64,000 nucleotides of DNA from Mangifera indica (GCF_011075055.1 NC_058137.1:1178001-1242000), one strand, 5' to 3'. Positions 25,605 through 37,436 are shown, numbered from the stretch's first letter. Numbers and translations are program-made. The notes: a model not told the origin generated them from the letters alone.

Positions 25605-28600
25605 GATTAGATTATAAGAGAGAGATGGAAGTTTCTTTGGAAGTTGAGTGTGAGAATCATCACAAGAGGTTTAGGCGTTTATATAGAAAAATATTCCTTA
25701 TAGGATCCTAAATGTGTCCGAAGAATTGGGGCCTAGACGGTAGTTGGATAAATTTAATGCTTTCGTTTTCACGTCGGGTTTACAGTTGAGCCACTTAAAT
25801 GCTGTCGATGAAACGAATCATATGTATTTAACGAGACGGATTATCAGCAGAAACTCTATTAAATCAATAATTTCACTTCTAAATGTTAATAAGTAATAAA
25901 TTTTGATGCCTTGAGATAAATGCCCCGACCAAATTAATTAAATGGTATACAATATATTTTTTTTTCCACCTTTATTGTAAGCTTTTTAATTAACTACCTC
26001 CCCAAATTTATGCTGCCATAAATGGTTCCCGATTAGTTTTTTGAAGTAGTTCCAGATAAAAAATAAAATTTTATATATAAAAAAATATAAATTCAAACCT
26101 TATTTAATGATATTTTAAAGTTAAAATTTTAATTTATTTAATTCAATAATTATAAAATCAATTACTGAATTTAATGTTTAATTTGCTCGATAAAATTGAT
26201 TTTACCTCAAAAAAATAATCTATCTCAAATAAAATTTTTTGACAAAAAAAAAAACCTCTTTTCTTCTTCCCCCTTTTGTAATCTTTTCATAAATAGTAAA
26301 CTATTTTTTATCCTCAACTGGTGATTCTTTTACAGCTCTAGGACTAGTTACTAGTATCTTCCTGTTGATTGAAAAAAAAAAAAAGTTCAAATATATTTAT
26401 ATATATATATTTTAAATTTAAATTTTAAAATTCAAAATTCATCAGCGTAAGTATAAAGGGTAGGGACTATTAATAAAGGAGGTAGGTCCAAACAATATAT
26501 TATCACTCTTGCACGTATGATGATTTTAAAAAAGAAAAAAAAAAATTTTGTCAACAATTCATACATAAAAGAGTGCGAGTTTAAATTTTTTTAATAATAT
26601 TTAAAAATTAAAATCTTGAATTATTTGATGATTTGGATTTTATCTACTCCGAATTATTTTAGGATAATTTTAAATTTATTGATTGTTTTTTTTTTAATAA
26701 TGCAAAAAATCTCTTTCAATCAACATCTTATATTAGATGTCTTATATTAGTGATAGAGTTTCGCTTATTAAAGTAATTAAGAGCTTAAATTGAGTTGAGA
26801 TTTAATTAATATCTCACACGAGTATTCACATATATCAGAAATAAATTAAAAATATATAAACATAAAAAGAAAAAAATCAAGAAAGTCTACAAGAAGAACA
26901 AACAAAAGAAAAAAAAAAAAAAGGGATGACAAATGAAGCTACAAACACAATGAAAAAGACCCTGACCGAGCTAATTAAAATCAATGCTAAAATACAATCA
27001 TTTAGGTTAATTCGAAAAAAAGAATATGGTTGGTTAAACATCGAACTCAAATAAACACGATGATGATTTGAAAACAAAATTATGAAGACAAAAGAGTCTA
27101 TTAGAAAGAGTCAATATAAATGCGATAAGAAAGTGCAACCTATTTCACACATTATAATGTGCACATACAAATCAAAATGTCAACATAATTGTTCATAGTT
27201 TCACAAATAGGCTTACATGTGTAAGGAGGGACAAAGCTATAAAAATTATTATAAGGGGCCACAACCTTATCTTCATTAAAGAGAGGGACCACAAATAGGA
27301 AGTTACATTTTTAGGTCCAAAGTAAGTTCAAAACATAAGGAGCCAAAATGAAAAACTGAATTTTCAAGGACTGAATAATTTCTATACAAAATTTAAAAAA
27401 ATTTTCAGGGCCTTAGGTGGCTTAGCTCCAATGAAAAGATACACTATAACAAATATTCAATTTAAAGAGAAAATATTTGATTTTTAAGAAAGAAGATTTG
27501 ACTTTTAAAGTTGTTTTTTTTTCACTTTCAAATTTTTGCCATATTTTATAAAATTTATTGTAGTGATATATAAGTGAAATGGTGATGTATTCTGTAAAAT
27601 ATTTTAAGATAAAATTTGGTATGATAGCATCATACGGAAAATCTTAGTTGATGATTCTTAGGTGACTTTCATAGTTATTTTTGGTTTTTATAAAAAGAAT
27701 TAAAAGTGAAAAAAGAAATTTCAGAATTTGAAAATACATTTTTATATTGTTTTTTAAATAGTATTAAAAATAAAAAAAATAAAAAAATAAAAACCTTATT
27801 CACTAATAATAACAGTGCAAATTTTAAATTATTAATTCAATTAAAAGGAAGAAAACATTTTCACTTAAGCTTAGCAAAATTAAGTTACAATCTTAAATGA
27901 TGAGGATTTTGACTGGTGTCCTCTGTTGTTTCTTTTGCAAAGTTTGATTTTGAATTTCTTTTATAAAAAAAATTATAATAGAAATACAATTATACGAGGA
28001 TTAAAAATATATTGTGTTTCTCTGTTAGCCTATTAATATAAGACCTTAATTGAGAATCAAATTTATGAGGGAGAAATATGTCGGGAGTATTGGAAAATAT
28101 TTTTTTTGAAAATCATAAATTTTAAGATTATAATATAGTCCTCTTTTTATATGGGTATGTAGGTTAGCTATGTCAATTTCATATCTTTTAAATGATTGAT
28201 GATTTATTTTATATATTATTATTAATCTTGAAATATTTTATACTTACATGAATTCTTAATATTAAAAAATAAATAAAAGGAAAACAATTTTAAAATAATT
28301 TAAAATTTAAAAATTTTATTCATTCATTCATGTGGAGTAAAACAAAATAAATTTTTGGTGATTTTCCCATTTAGCAAATGTTCTGAAAGTCCGTATAGTA
28401 TTTAACTTAAGAGAAACGACATAATATAAAAAATTCAACAAAAACGTGCATATTTTATAAATTAATAATTTGTAAATTTTCCTGCTTTTAGCTTGTGAAG
28501 GCATGCAGCTACACGAAGTGAGAGCGGTTTGCCAATGCTGCCTGCCTGGATAAGAGTTAAGCGTTTATGTGTACTTATGATAGGATAATTCTAAATTATG

Positions 28601-28666
28601 ATTAAATAATTATAAATTAAAAATAAAATAATATTTAATAATATAATAATATATCATATATGTATT

Positions 28667-28670
<4 letters not shown>
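25605..28670. other. AT-rich intergenic DNA upstream of nsLTP 1
   Basis: The first 150 bases upstream of 25604 form the nsLTP promoter. Beyond that I see only AT-rich non-coding DNA. A stretch at about 27230-27430 (AGGGACCACAAATAG, CAGGGCCTTAGGTGGC) recalls edges of retroelement-derived DNA, but I could not define ends. Confidence 0.4.

Positions 28671-28742
<72 letters not shown>
28671..28742. repeat. (TA)36 microsatellite
   Basis: An uninterrupted TA run of 72 bases, likely to vary in length between individuals. Confidence 0.95.
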
Positions 28743-28746
<4 letters not shown>

Positions 28747-28925
28747 ATAGAATGAGTTAGATTCAATCTAAATTGTTCAAATTTAGATTGAATAAATTGA
28801 GTTCATGTGAAGCACCAATGGATACATGAATGTAAAGGGGCATAATATCTCCCTTGCCTCTAATGTGACAGTATTCTTAATGTATAGGATTGGACTTGTT
28901 TCCGCAAAGTTAGCTAAGTTTGAAC

Positions 28926-29088
28926 ATACAATAAAACTATGTGTACTCACTTTAGGTATATATTTTATGTGTATCATCATATGATTGATTAATTTTGAAT
29001 TAATGATAAAATAACATTCAATCATGTGATAACATATATAAGTATATATGTATTTGTATACCTAAAATAGGTATGCGTAGTATTACTC
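28926..29088. mobile_element. MITE, same family as at 22.9 kb
   Basis: The left end reads ACTATGTGTACTCACTTTAG and the right end is its imperfect reverse complement (CTAAAATAGGTATGCGTAGT). The AT-rich core is non-coding. Confidence 0.55.
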
Positions 29089-29105
29089 TGGAATATATTC
29101 TAAAC

Positions 29106-29247
29106 AATAATAAAAATATGTGCACAACTAATTATATATCACTATGTGACTAAATATTATTTTATTTCTAATTTTAAACTATCCAATTATATGATGATAT
29201 ATCATTGATTATATATAAAATTGTATGCATAACATTACTCTTTATCG
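29106..29247. mobile_element. MITE-like element adjoining the previous one
   Basis: Ends near ATATGTGCACAA and TTGTATGCATAACATT, imperfectly complementary, with the shared core CCAATTATATGATGATATAT. Lies 18 bases after the MITE at 28.9 kb. Confidence 0.4.
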
Positions 29248-29677
29248 GCAAATTTTAAGTAAAATTATTTGGAGTTTCAACTAATTAGTTTTAGACTGAA
29301 TCTTTTATATTCAAGCTGGTCTTGAATTGGGTCTTTTTTTCTTAGACGCTGTCCAAATCGTATCTGGCGCCGATGACAGATAATTAAGTTTAACTTGAGT
29401 AACAGTGAAATCCAGTAATTCATTATTCATTTTGGTTGATTTATATGGTTTGTGCTTGTTCATTGAAGAGGAAAAGAACAAAGATAATGAAGCATAGAAA
29501 ATTATTTATTTAGATAGATGTGGTATCGTAACGACACAAAACCAAAAGGAACACTCCAGAAAATAGGCCATCAGACTGATCTCACACAACACAATAGAGA
29601 TCTTCCGATACAAATAAAACTTATTATTCTTCTCACGCTACCATATTCTATGTCTGCAACTCCCCACTAGATGCATT

Positions 29678-30137
29678 TCACTGGATGCTGCATGCAACAC
29701 AAACAAAGAAAGAAATTAATGGAGAAAATTATAATTGCTAGAAGGGAAATATATAAGAGTATATTTTAGAGATGAATAGCAAAAGTTGAAAACCTAGAGC
29801 AATTGGTAGAGCCGCTAGTAGAGTAAGAAATAGTTATGCCGCATTTGCTAGGGAGCTCAGAGGCGGTTTCAGTGTTGATACCGGATGTTGATTCGGCGTC
29901 TTTTTCAAGGCACTCGCATATTTTTTGGCGGTCCTCTGTGGTTTGGGCGGAGTTGTCCACGGCTTGAAGTCCACTGCAACATGCAGCCGGGACAGCACCC
30001 TCACCATCAGTCTTCAGGTAGTCGACGCATGCAGCCAGTTCACTGTTCACCTGATTGCAGTCGATGGCATGAGCCAGTGGTGCAGTCACCAGCATGCACA
30101 AAACCAAGATGCAAACAAGCTTCAAGCTACTACCCAT
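29678..30137 (-). CDS. LTP: Type 1 nsLTP, acidic variant (array member 2)
   Basis: Secreted lipid-transfer protein, 117 aa: exon 1 29794-30137 and a 10-nt exon 2 at 29678-29687 that gives the ending CSSIQ. The signal peptide is about 1-24 (LVCILVLCMLVTAPLAHA). All eight cysteines are present. The TTEDR signature is kept, but PYKIS is replaced by SYSTS. The mature protein has about 14 Asp/Glu against about 5 Lys/Arg, a net charge near -9, unlike the usual basic LTP1 proteins. A TATA box (CTATAAAT on the minus strand) lies at 30242-30249. A compound TA/TACATA microsatellite sits about 210 bases upstream of the ATG. Confidence 0.93.
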
Positions 30138-30382
30138 TATGATTGGTGAGAAAAATTAGTGAAGATAACTTTGCTACAAATTAATTGAGAGAAATCAGAA
30201 AGAAAGGGCCTGAGTGAGTTTGGAATAAGGAGACCTTACGCATTTATAGTGGCCCGTAGATAGAGGACTGAGAGAAATTGGAAAAAGAAAAATGGTTGTT
30301 GGTAGTTCATAGTTGAGCTTTTCTTGAATTTTGCGGGGGATAATTCTGGAATATACATATACATGTACATATACATATACAT

Positions 30383-30413
<31 letters not shown>

Positions 30414-30414
30414 C

Positions 30415-30467
<53 letters not shown>

Positions 30468-31067
30468 CATACATACATATATAGATATACTGCAGGCGAA
30501 ATTTTGTTGTGTTAATAATCGTTTTCTTTCTAGCTATTGTGACATTTTTCAAAGGTTTAGACTCAAAGTGGATTAACCTTAAATATAAGTTGTTCGAGTT
30601 TGGTTTAAATCCTAAATGATTAAATTTAATTAAACTTGTTTAAAAATATTAATAGAGTATGTTAATTAAATAAATAATATCATAAACAAGATAAACAATA
30701 TCATTAAAAAAAATATTAAAATCAGATAAAAATTTTAGTTTGAATTCAATATAAATCAAACGGAATACTAAGTCGAGCTAAACTAATTCAGTTTAAAACA
30801 AAACCCTTTTCCTTCTTCAGTATTGGCTTATGTTTAGAGGACTCAATTGTGAGGATTTATAAAGAAACTAAAGAAAGTGCTATATTGGTCTTAAGTCTTC
30901 AAGATACAATTGGCTCAAAAGAACTCCAAAGATCCAAACCCAACTCCAAATCAATGATATTTATGCATTATTCAGTTACAATTTGTTTTCAATGTTTAAA
31001 TTATAGTTTACATTTTCAAAGTTAAAAATGAGAAGGAGCATTAATAAAATATATATATTATTAAATT
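30138..31067. other. Upstream region of nsLTP 2
   Basis: Core promoter to about 30300, then the microsatellite, then decayed CTCGA-type repeat at about 30550-30800. No gene. Confidence 0.4.
30350..30488. repeat. Compound (TA)n / TACATA microsatellite
   Basis: Alternating TA and TACATA units over about 140 bases. All the Tyr/Ile/Met-rich ORFs on both strands here are low-complexity artefacts. Confidence 0.9.
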
Positions 31068-31802
31068 GGCCAAAGGACTTATTCCCACCCAAGGTCAAGT
31101 GAAATCTCAAACTCCCACCCTCCAACTTTTAAAAATATAAACACCCACCTATAATCAAATTTATGTTAAAAATCAGTTAGAATTTAGGGTAAAACTGTTA
31201 TTTATTAAAAAAATTTAAAGTTTTATCACATTTTCCTCTCCAGGTTTAAAAAGGTTATAATTTCCACCAAAACCAAAGTTTGAAAACTGACAAATAGCCC
31301 CTAGGGTTTGTTCCTCTTCTATCTGACATCAATTTGCCATCTCCGACTGTCAGCTATCCGCCTTCCCCATCTTATCTTTCCCTCTAGTTACTCTTTCTTC
31401 CCTCTCTTGTCATTTTTGGCTAAGACAAAGACCGCTCAGATGAAGATGATTTCATTTTCATCTCAATCAGAGAGGGAAGGGAGGGTTACCGGAAAGAGAG
31501 ATAAGATGGAAGGGAGGACAGTCGACTATCGGAGACAGTGAATTGACACTGAAAAAAAAGGAACAAATCTTAGGGGGCATTTGTTAGTTTTCAAACTTTG
31601 GATTGGGGGAAAAATGGTAAGATTTTTAAATCTGGGAAGAAAAATATGGTAAAACTTTAATTTTAAAATTTTTTAGTAAATGATTATTTTATCTCTAATC
31701 TTAATTGAAATTTTTAACAAAAATTAAATTATAGATAAATAGTTAGATTTTTAAAAATTGGGAGATGAAAATTTGGGATTTCACTACACCTTTCTTTGGG
31801 CC
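31068..31802. mobile_element. Mutator-like non-autonomous palindromic element, copy A
   Basis: Bounded by GGCCAAAGGAC on the left and TTTGGGCC on the right, with a perfect 9-bp direct duplication TATTAAATT at 31059-31067 and 31803-31811, the size made by Mutator-like transposases. The left terminal region (GACTTATTCCCACCCAAGG) recurs inverted at the right end, where about 15 bases have been lost. No transposase is encoded. The inner part holds CT-rich, inverted sequence; the small ORF at 31308-31541 is part of the element. Confidence 0.85.
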
Positions 31803-31855
31803 TATTAAATTAGTGCTTTAATTTTACCTTTGTTGGGTTTATTTCACTCTTTTAA

Positions 31856-32616
31856 GGCCAAACGACTATTTCCCACCCAAGGTTTAGCGTTTTCTCAAAT
31901 GTCCCCCCTTTAACTATGAAAACACCAAACACCCACCCATGACCGGTTAGATTTAACCAAACCCTAACGCCTAAACATTTTATCTCTTTTTGCCCCCCTA
32001 AACTTTAAAAACTAACATTTTTTCTCAGCCTAAGTTTTAAAAAACCGCAGTTTCACCCTAGGGTTTGGTTTTGAAATCTCCGACGACCTCTCCGGCTCCA
32101 TTGCCGACGGCCTCTCCCTCCCGAAGCAACCTCTCCTTCCGGCGATATCTTTCCTCCCATTTGGAGGTCCGATCGGCTCCCGGAGATGCCGTGGGAGATG
32201 AAGAACTTCGTCGGGAAGACGAAGTTCTTCGTCTCCCACAGCTCTCCGGGCGTCGATCGAACCTCCAAATTGGAGGAAAGAGATCGTCGGAAGGAGAGGT
32301 TGCTTCGAGAGGGAGAGGCCGTCGGCAACGGAGCCGGAGAGGTCGCCGGAGATTTCAAAACCAAACCCTAGGGTGAAACTGTGGTTTTTTAAAACTTAGG
32401 CTGGGGAAAAATGTTAGTTTTTAAAGTTTAAGGGGGCAAAAGTATTTCTATTTTAGTTTATTTTTAATATTATAGCGAAAATAACGATTTTACCCTTATC
32501 ACCGTTAGGGTTTGGTTAAATCTAACCGGCCATGGGTGAGTGTTTGGTGTTTCCATAGTTAAAAGGGGGACATTTGAGAAAACGCTAAACCTTGAGTGGG
32601 AAATAGTCGTTTGGCC
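31856..32616. mobile_element. Mutator-like palindromic element, copy B (youngest looking)
   Basis: 761 bases between GGCC ends. The left end (GGCCAAACGACTATTTCCCA) recurs inverted at the right end. A perfect 9-bp duplication CTCTTTTAA flanks it at 31847-31855 and 32617-32625. The two arms are complementary almost throughout, so each strand reads a near-identical peptide of about 103 residues (+32065-32376 and -32053-32364). No transposase. It lies only 53 bases from copy A. Confidence 0.88.
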
Positions 32617-32966
32617 CTCTTTTAATGATAAATACGTGGTCAGTGGTGATTGGTAATATTAATCGTTTATGACCCTCATGATAAGTAATCTGCCATAATC
32701 TCACCGGCTGGGGCTGGAATCATCGATGCATTGCTCACAGAAACGGGCATTGAACTAAGAGAACGTTCGAAATAAGTTCAATTATTTGTATATAGATTCT
32801 GTCGTTTCGATAGCCTGAAACGACTCACATAGTTGAGCACATACATAATCTTATTAAGACACATAACATGATCTCACAGATTTTAAGCCATTGAAGACCC
32901 TCACGAATACACAAGTGTCTTCTTTTATTCTTCAAGGTAGAACATTTTGGAGCCTGTTGATGCATT

Positions 32967-33395
32967 TCACTTGATGCTGCAGCGACACAAACAAAGAATA
33001 ATTCAACAAAAAAACTATATTAAAGACAAGTTGGAAAGAAGAAAAGATGCAAACCTAGAGCAGTTAGTGGAGGTGCTGATGGTGAAAGGAAGTTTGACTT
33101 GACACTTGGTAGGGAGGGAACGAGCATTATTAACATTGATTTTAGAGGCGAATTGCTGAGCGAAAGACATCACGCAGTAACAGGCCTTTTGGCGGAGAGC
33201 TGTGGTGTAGGCAGCATTGTTCAGGCTGGTGACTCCATTGCAGCAGGTTTCTGGGGGCTGACTCACACCGCCGAACAAGTAAGTTTCACATGGCTTCAGG
33301 TCGTTTTGCACCTCGGTACAATCCAAGGCATAACCCATTTGAGCACTCATCATCATGCAAATAACCAACGCACAAACAACCTTCAGGCTAGCCAT
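32967..33395 (-). CDS. LTP: Type 1 nsLTP, divergent (array member 3)
   Basis: 116 aa: exon 1 33055-33395 and a 10-nt exon 2 at 32967-32976, ending CSSIK. I chose the ATG at 33395 (MASLKVVCALVICMM), which matches members 4 and 5. An in-frame ATG at 33470 would lie at or upstream of the expected transcription start, given the TATA box at 33485-33492. Eight cysteines are kept (LDC, KPC, TCC, CYC, KCQ, TNC). The first LTP signature has lost its Asp (TTALR instead of TT-DR) and PYKIS reads PFTIS, so lipid binding may differ. Its distal duplicated block lies about 4 kb away because Mutator-like copies are inserted between. Confidence 0.92.
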
Positions 33396-34375
33396 TTGAG
33401 AAAATCTCAAAACAAAGTATTGATGAGTAGATAATAAAGAGATATGAGTTGGATTGGGCGAGTGTTGCATGCAGAAGCCTAGGGTTTATATAGAAGCTGT
33501 AGAGAGCATGCAGCCCATTTGTTTAATATTAAGTAAACTTCATTTAGAATTCAGATGGATCTCCTGCGTTGATATCATCAATAATCATGTGCCATTAAGC
33601 GAAGATGATGAACATCGGTGATAGAATCAATCCATTGATGATTTTGCAACACGTGGGAACGAAATTTATAAATTAGTGGCTAATTTACCGGTTTACTTAT
33701 AAACTTGAAAGAGTTGCTGAAGCTGCTGGGAGACACAGAATCCTTCCCTTAATGATTAAGATTATGGTGAACATGGGTAGTTGAATCTCGTTATAATTTA
33801 TTATCATACAATTTTAATTATATAAAATAATTTTATAATCAATTAAATAGATAAATAATATAATATCATATAATTTTAATTACATAATAACATAATATAT
33901 ACATTTCTAATGCATAAATAATTTTAGTAATATAGTAATTATGTGATACCATGTGAAGGGAAGCAAACATATATATATATGTAGGAGCCAAAATTAAAGC
34001 TTTACTTGATTAATACGTCAAAATGTTGCACATCTCTTGTATAAAATTAATAAGAAATTGTATTCGAAACTCGTGGACAGTGCAAAGACTAGCTTCCTAA
34101 GTAACATATAAGTATGTATAGAGATGATTGTTGTGTATTAAATTTTGCTAGCAGAAATGTCCATGGTCAGTCTCTCTGAATCAAATCTTCTATTTAACAA
34201 TATAATTAATCAATGGTGTATATTAATTTCGTATGCATTGAGTAACCGCAAGCTTGCCCCTGAGCACCAACAGAGAATAACTGCAATGCAAGGCATGAAC
34301 ACGTGTAATCTAAAGGTAATTTATTTAAGCCGAATAACTATTTCCTACAAAAACTTTGAAGAAAGATTATTATAA
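33396..34375. other. Proximal upstream region of nsLTP 3
   Basis: TATA box at 33485-33492, then about 900 bases of non-coding DNA, AT-rich from 33780 to 33990. No gene. Confidence 0.45.
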
Positions 34376-35889
34376 GGCCAAAAGACTATTTCCACTCAAG
34401 TTTTGATGCATTACCAAAGTTATATTCATTGGGTTTTAAAAACTCAAAGTCTCACCTATAAATTAATTTAGATTAAAATTTTGGCTAAAAGACTTATTCC
34501 CCTCTAAAGTATGTTATTTTCTCAAGTTTCTCCCTTTTAACTTTGAAAATCTCACATATCTACCTATGATTGATTAAAATTAACGATAATAAGAGCAAAA
34601 TCATTATTTTATCAATAATATTAAAAATAAACTAAAATATAATCTCTCTTTCCTCCCTAAACTTTAAAAACTAAAAGTTTTCCCTAACCTAAGTTTTAAA
34701 AAATGACAGTTTTTCCCTAGGGTTTAGTTTCTAGATTTTCGATGTCATCTCCGACGTCATTACCGGCGACCTCTTCCTTTCGAAGATTCCTCTCCCTCCG
34801 ACGGTCTCTCTTCACCTATTTGGACTCCAGATCGACGTCAAAGGAGGCATGGAAGACGAAGGGTTTCGTCTTCCCCGACGAAGCTGTTTGTCTTTCACAC
34901 CTCCTTCGACGTTAATCGGATGTCCAAATGGATGAAGAGAGACAGTCGGAGGGAGAGAAAGCTTCGAGAAGGAGAGGCCGTCGGAGATAACAGCAAAGAT
35001 CTAGAAGCTAAATCCTAGGGGGAAACTGCCATTTTTTAAAACTTAGGTTGAGGGGAGACTTTTAGTTTTTAAAGTTTAAGGGCCAAAAAGAGATAAAATT
35101 TTAAGAGGTTAGGATTCTGTTAATTTTAACTACTCATGGGTGGGCATTTGAGATTGTCAAAGTTAAAGGAGAAAAACCTGGGAAAGCAACATACTTTGGG
35201 TAGGAAATAATCCTTTGGCCTAAAATTTTTTATTAGAGATAAGGGTAAAATGATTATTTTTATTAACAACATTAAAAAAATATCAAATTCATTACATTTT
35301 CTTCCATGAGTTTTAAAAATTAATAATTTCACTCATACCCAAAGTTTTCTAACTTTGAAAAGTCACATTCCCCCTAAAACCTTAGGGTCTTTTTCTTCTC
35401 CCCTTTGGTCACCATCTTCAGCACCGACAACCTTCCTTCTTCACCCTAAAACGTTAGTCGACACCTTCCCTCTTTAGATCTCTTCGTCAGAGATAAAAAA
35501 ATCTCATCTTTGATAAAGAGCTCTTGGAATAGGAGATCATTATACCTTGTCATGCATCGGCCAACTTTTTTAGATGGAGAGGAGTGGTTGTCGACATTAG
35601 AGATAATGGTTAAAGGGGTGAAGGAAAAAACCTTAGGTTTAGGGGGAAAATTGTGACTTTTCAGAGTTAAAAAAAGTTTAAACAATGGTAAAATCGTTAG
35701 TTTTTTAAAATTAGGGGAAAAAATATAACAAATTATATATTTTTTAAATATTATTAGTAAACAATTTTACCCCTATTTTTAATAGAAATTTTAACAATAG
35801 TTAGCATATAGATGAAACTTCAGATTTTTCTAACTCTATAAATATGAATTTAGAAACACATCAAAACTTAGATAAGAATACGTCCTTTG
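34376..35889. mobile_element. Mutator-like element, copy C, split by copy D
   Basis: The left end GGCCAAAAGACTATTTCCAC at 34376 pairs with the inverted right end ending at about 35889 (ACATCAAAACTTAG then CGTCCTTTG). Copy D sits inside it. Removing copy D and one target duplication leaves about 767 bases, the family size. No flanking 9-bp repeat is visible, because the right end is fused to copy E. Confidence 0.65.
34483..35220. mobile_element. Mutator-like element, copy D, nested in copy C
   Basis: 738 bases between GGCTAAAAGACTTATTCC and the inverted CTTTGGCC end. A perfect 9-bp duplication TAAAATTTT lies at 34474-34482 and 35221-35229. The interior is palindromic (ACGAAGGGTTTCGTC near the centre). 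Non-coding. It inserted after copy C. Confidence 0.85.
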
Positions 35890-36701
35890 CCTATTTCCAC
35901 TTAAGATATAGTAAAAACCTAAAATGACTTTCGTTAACTTTTGAAAACTAAAATACTCACCCATCAGTTAGTTTTAGCAGTTATAATCAGAGGTAAAATT
36001 GTTATTTATATATTTTTATTTAAATAAAGAAAAATTGATTTCTTTTTAATCCTTTAATTTTAAAAACTAATTATTTTCCTCATAGTTTATTTAAACAAAC
36101 AAAAATTAATTTCTTTTTCCTCCTAATTTTAAAAACTAACTATTTTTCCCTAAATTAATTTTAAAAATTTAACTCAAACTTTGAAACGTTGCATTTACAC
36201 CTCAAAAAGCCCATTTCATTTTTTAGATAGTCGTTCTTCTCGATGTTCCCTTCTAACGACACCTCCCCTCCATCAATTGTAGTTTTTTAATTAAAAAACC
36301 ATCGAAAATTTGGTCAAAATAGTCAAATTTTCTTGCACTAATTTATGTAATTTTTGTGTAGATATGTGCGAGAAAATTCAACCATTTCGGTTGGATTTTC
36401 AATGGTTTCAGTGTCAAAAAACCACCATGGATGGAGAGAAGATGCCACCGAAAAGGAATGCCCGAAAGAATGACCATCGAAAAAATAGAATAAAGTTTTT
36501 AAGGGTATAAATATAATATTTTAAAGTTTAAGTTTAAAAAATAACTAGTTTTTAAAATTAAGAGAAAAAGAAATAATTTTTGTTTATTTAAAAAAAAATA
36601 TTTTAAATAATAATTTTATTTTTAATTATAACAATTAAAAGTAATAAATTTTTAAATTTTTAAAAATTAACCTTACCTTGGGTGGGAATAATCATTTGGC
36701 C
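35890..36701. mobile_element. Mutator-like element, copy E, left end lost
   Basis: Begins abruptly with CTATTTCCACTTAAG, the terminal sequence without its outer GGCCAAA-GA, directly joined to copy C. Ends with GGGTGGGAATAATCATTTGG then CC at 36701. Probably a deletion removed the junction of two neighbouring copies. The ORF at 36310-36510 is inside the element and is not a gene. Confidence 0.6.
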
Positions 36702-37436
36702 TAAAATTTGTTTGCCCAGTTGACACATTAAAGCAAATAAAAGTGTTAAAACCCAAAAGTCTCACTTAATTTCCACCATCTTCAACTTCAACCGAAATTT
36801 GGTCGAATCAGTTTGAGCAAAATTGGATGTTCAGTCTAATTCAGATCGACATTAAAATACATTTTAAATATTTGATTGGATTGACATGGGATGGGATGGG
36901 ATGGGTTAGTTTCAATCAGATTCAAATTTGATTGAATATATCGAAAAAGATTTAGTCAATTATCGGGAGACATATTTAAACTTGAATTCAAAATAAATTA
37001 AGTCTGGGGTCCACCCCTATCTCTAACACTAGGCCATCTACAATATCACTGCAATCAGGGAGCGGGCCCCTGATTCACCTGGATTACCAGAGTATTAATT
37101 AAAAGTTAACGTGATTAATGCTAAGTCAGACTCTGCACTGACTGATACTTTTCTCAACTTCTCAGCTTCTGCAATATTATCAATATTTCGCTCATTTCCC
37201 GTTTAATTATTATGATCTTTCACATCAGTTGCAGTAATACAGTACAAGTTACATCTGTAAATAAGATAAAATTGCTTTGAATTTTTGTCTTTTTCTTTTC
37301 AATAATATAATATTTTTAATTTTATATATAAATAATAATATATTATTATATAACTAAATATTATTTTATTTTTTATTTTTAATTATTTAATTACATAAAA
37401 TATATACAAAAATTAATCATCCTGTTTTTTGTTGCA
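36702..37436. other. Repeat-rich spacer
   Basis: Decayed CTCGA-type repeat at about 36780-37010 (with a GGATGGGATG microrepeat) and a MITE-like palindrome at about 37290-37410. No gene. Confidence 0.4.

Noticed and set aside
28671..28742. CRISPR-like or other ordered array
   Set aside because: Simple TA repeat; no spacers, and this is a plant nuclear sequence.
30195..30576. Overlapping Tyr/Ile/Met-rich ORFs on both strands
   Set aside because: Pure translation of a TA/TACATA microsatellite.
32030..32376. Possible Arg/Ser-rich gene in opposite orientations
   Set aside because: Both ORFs lie inside the palindromic Mutator-like element B and mirror each other; no host gene.
33396..33470. N-terminal extension of nsLTP member 3 from an ATG at 33470
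   Set aside because: It would start at or upstream of the expected transcription start, given the TATA box at 33485-33492, and would bury the signal peptide that begins at MASLK.
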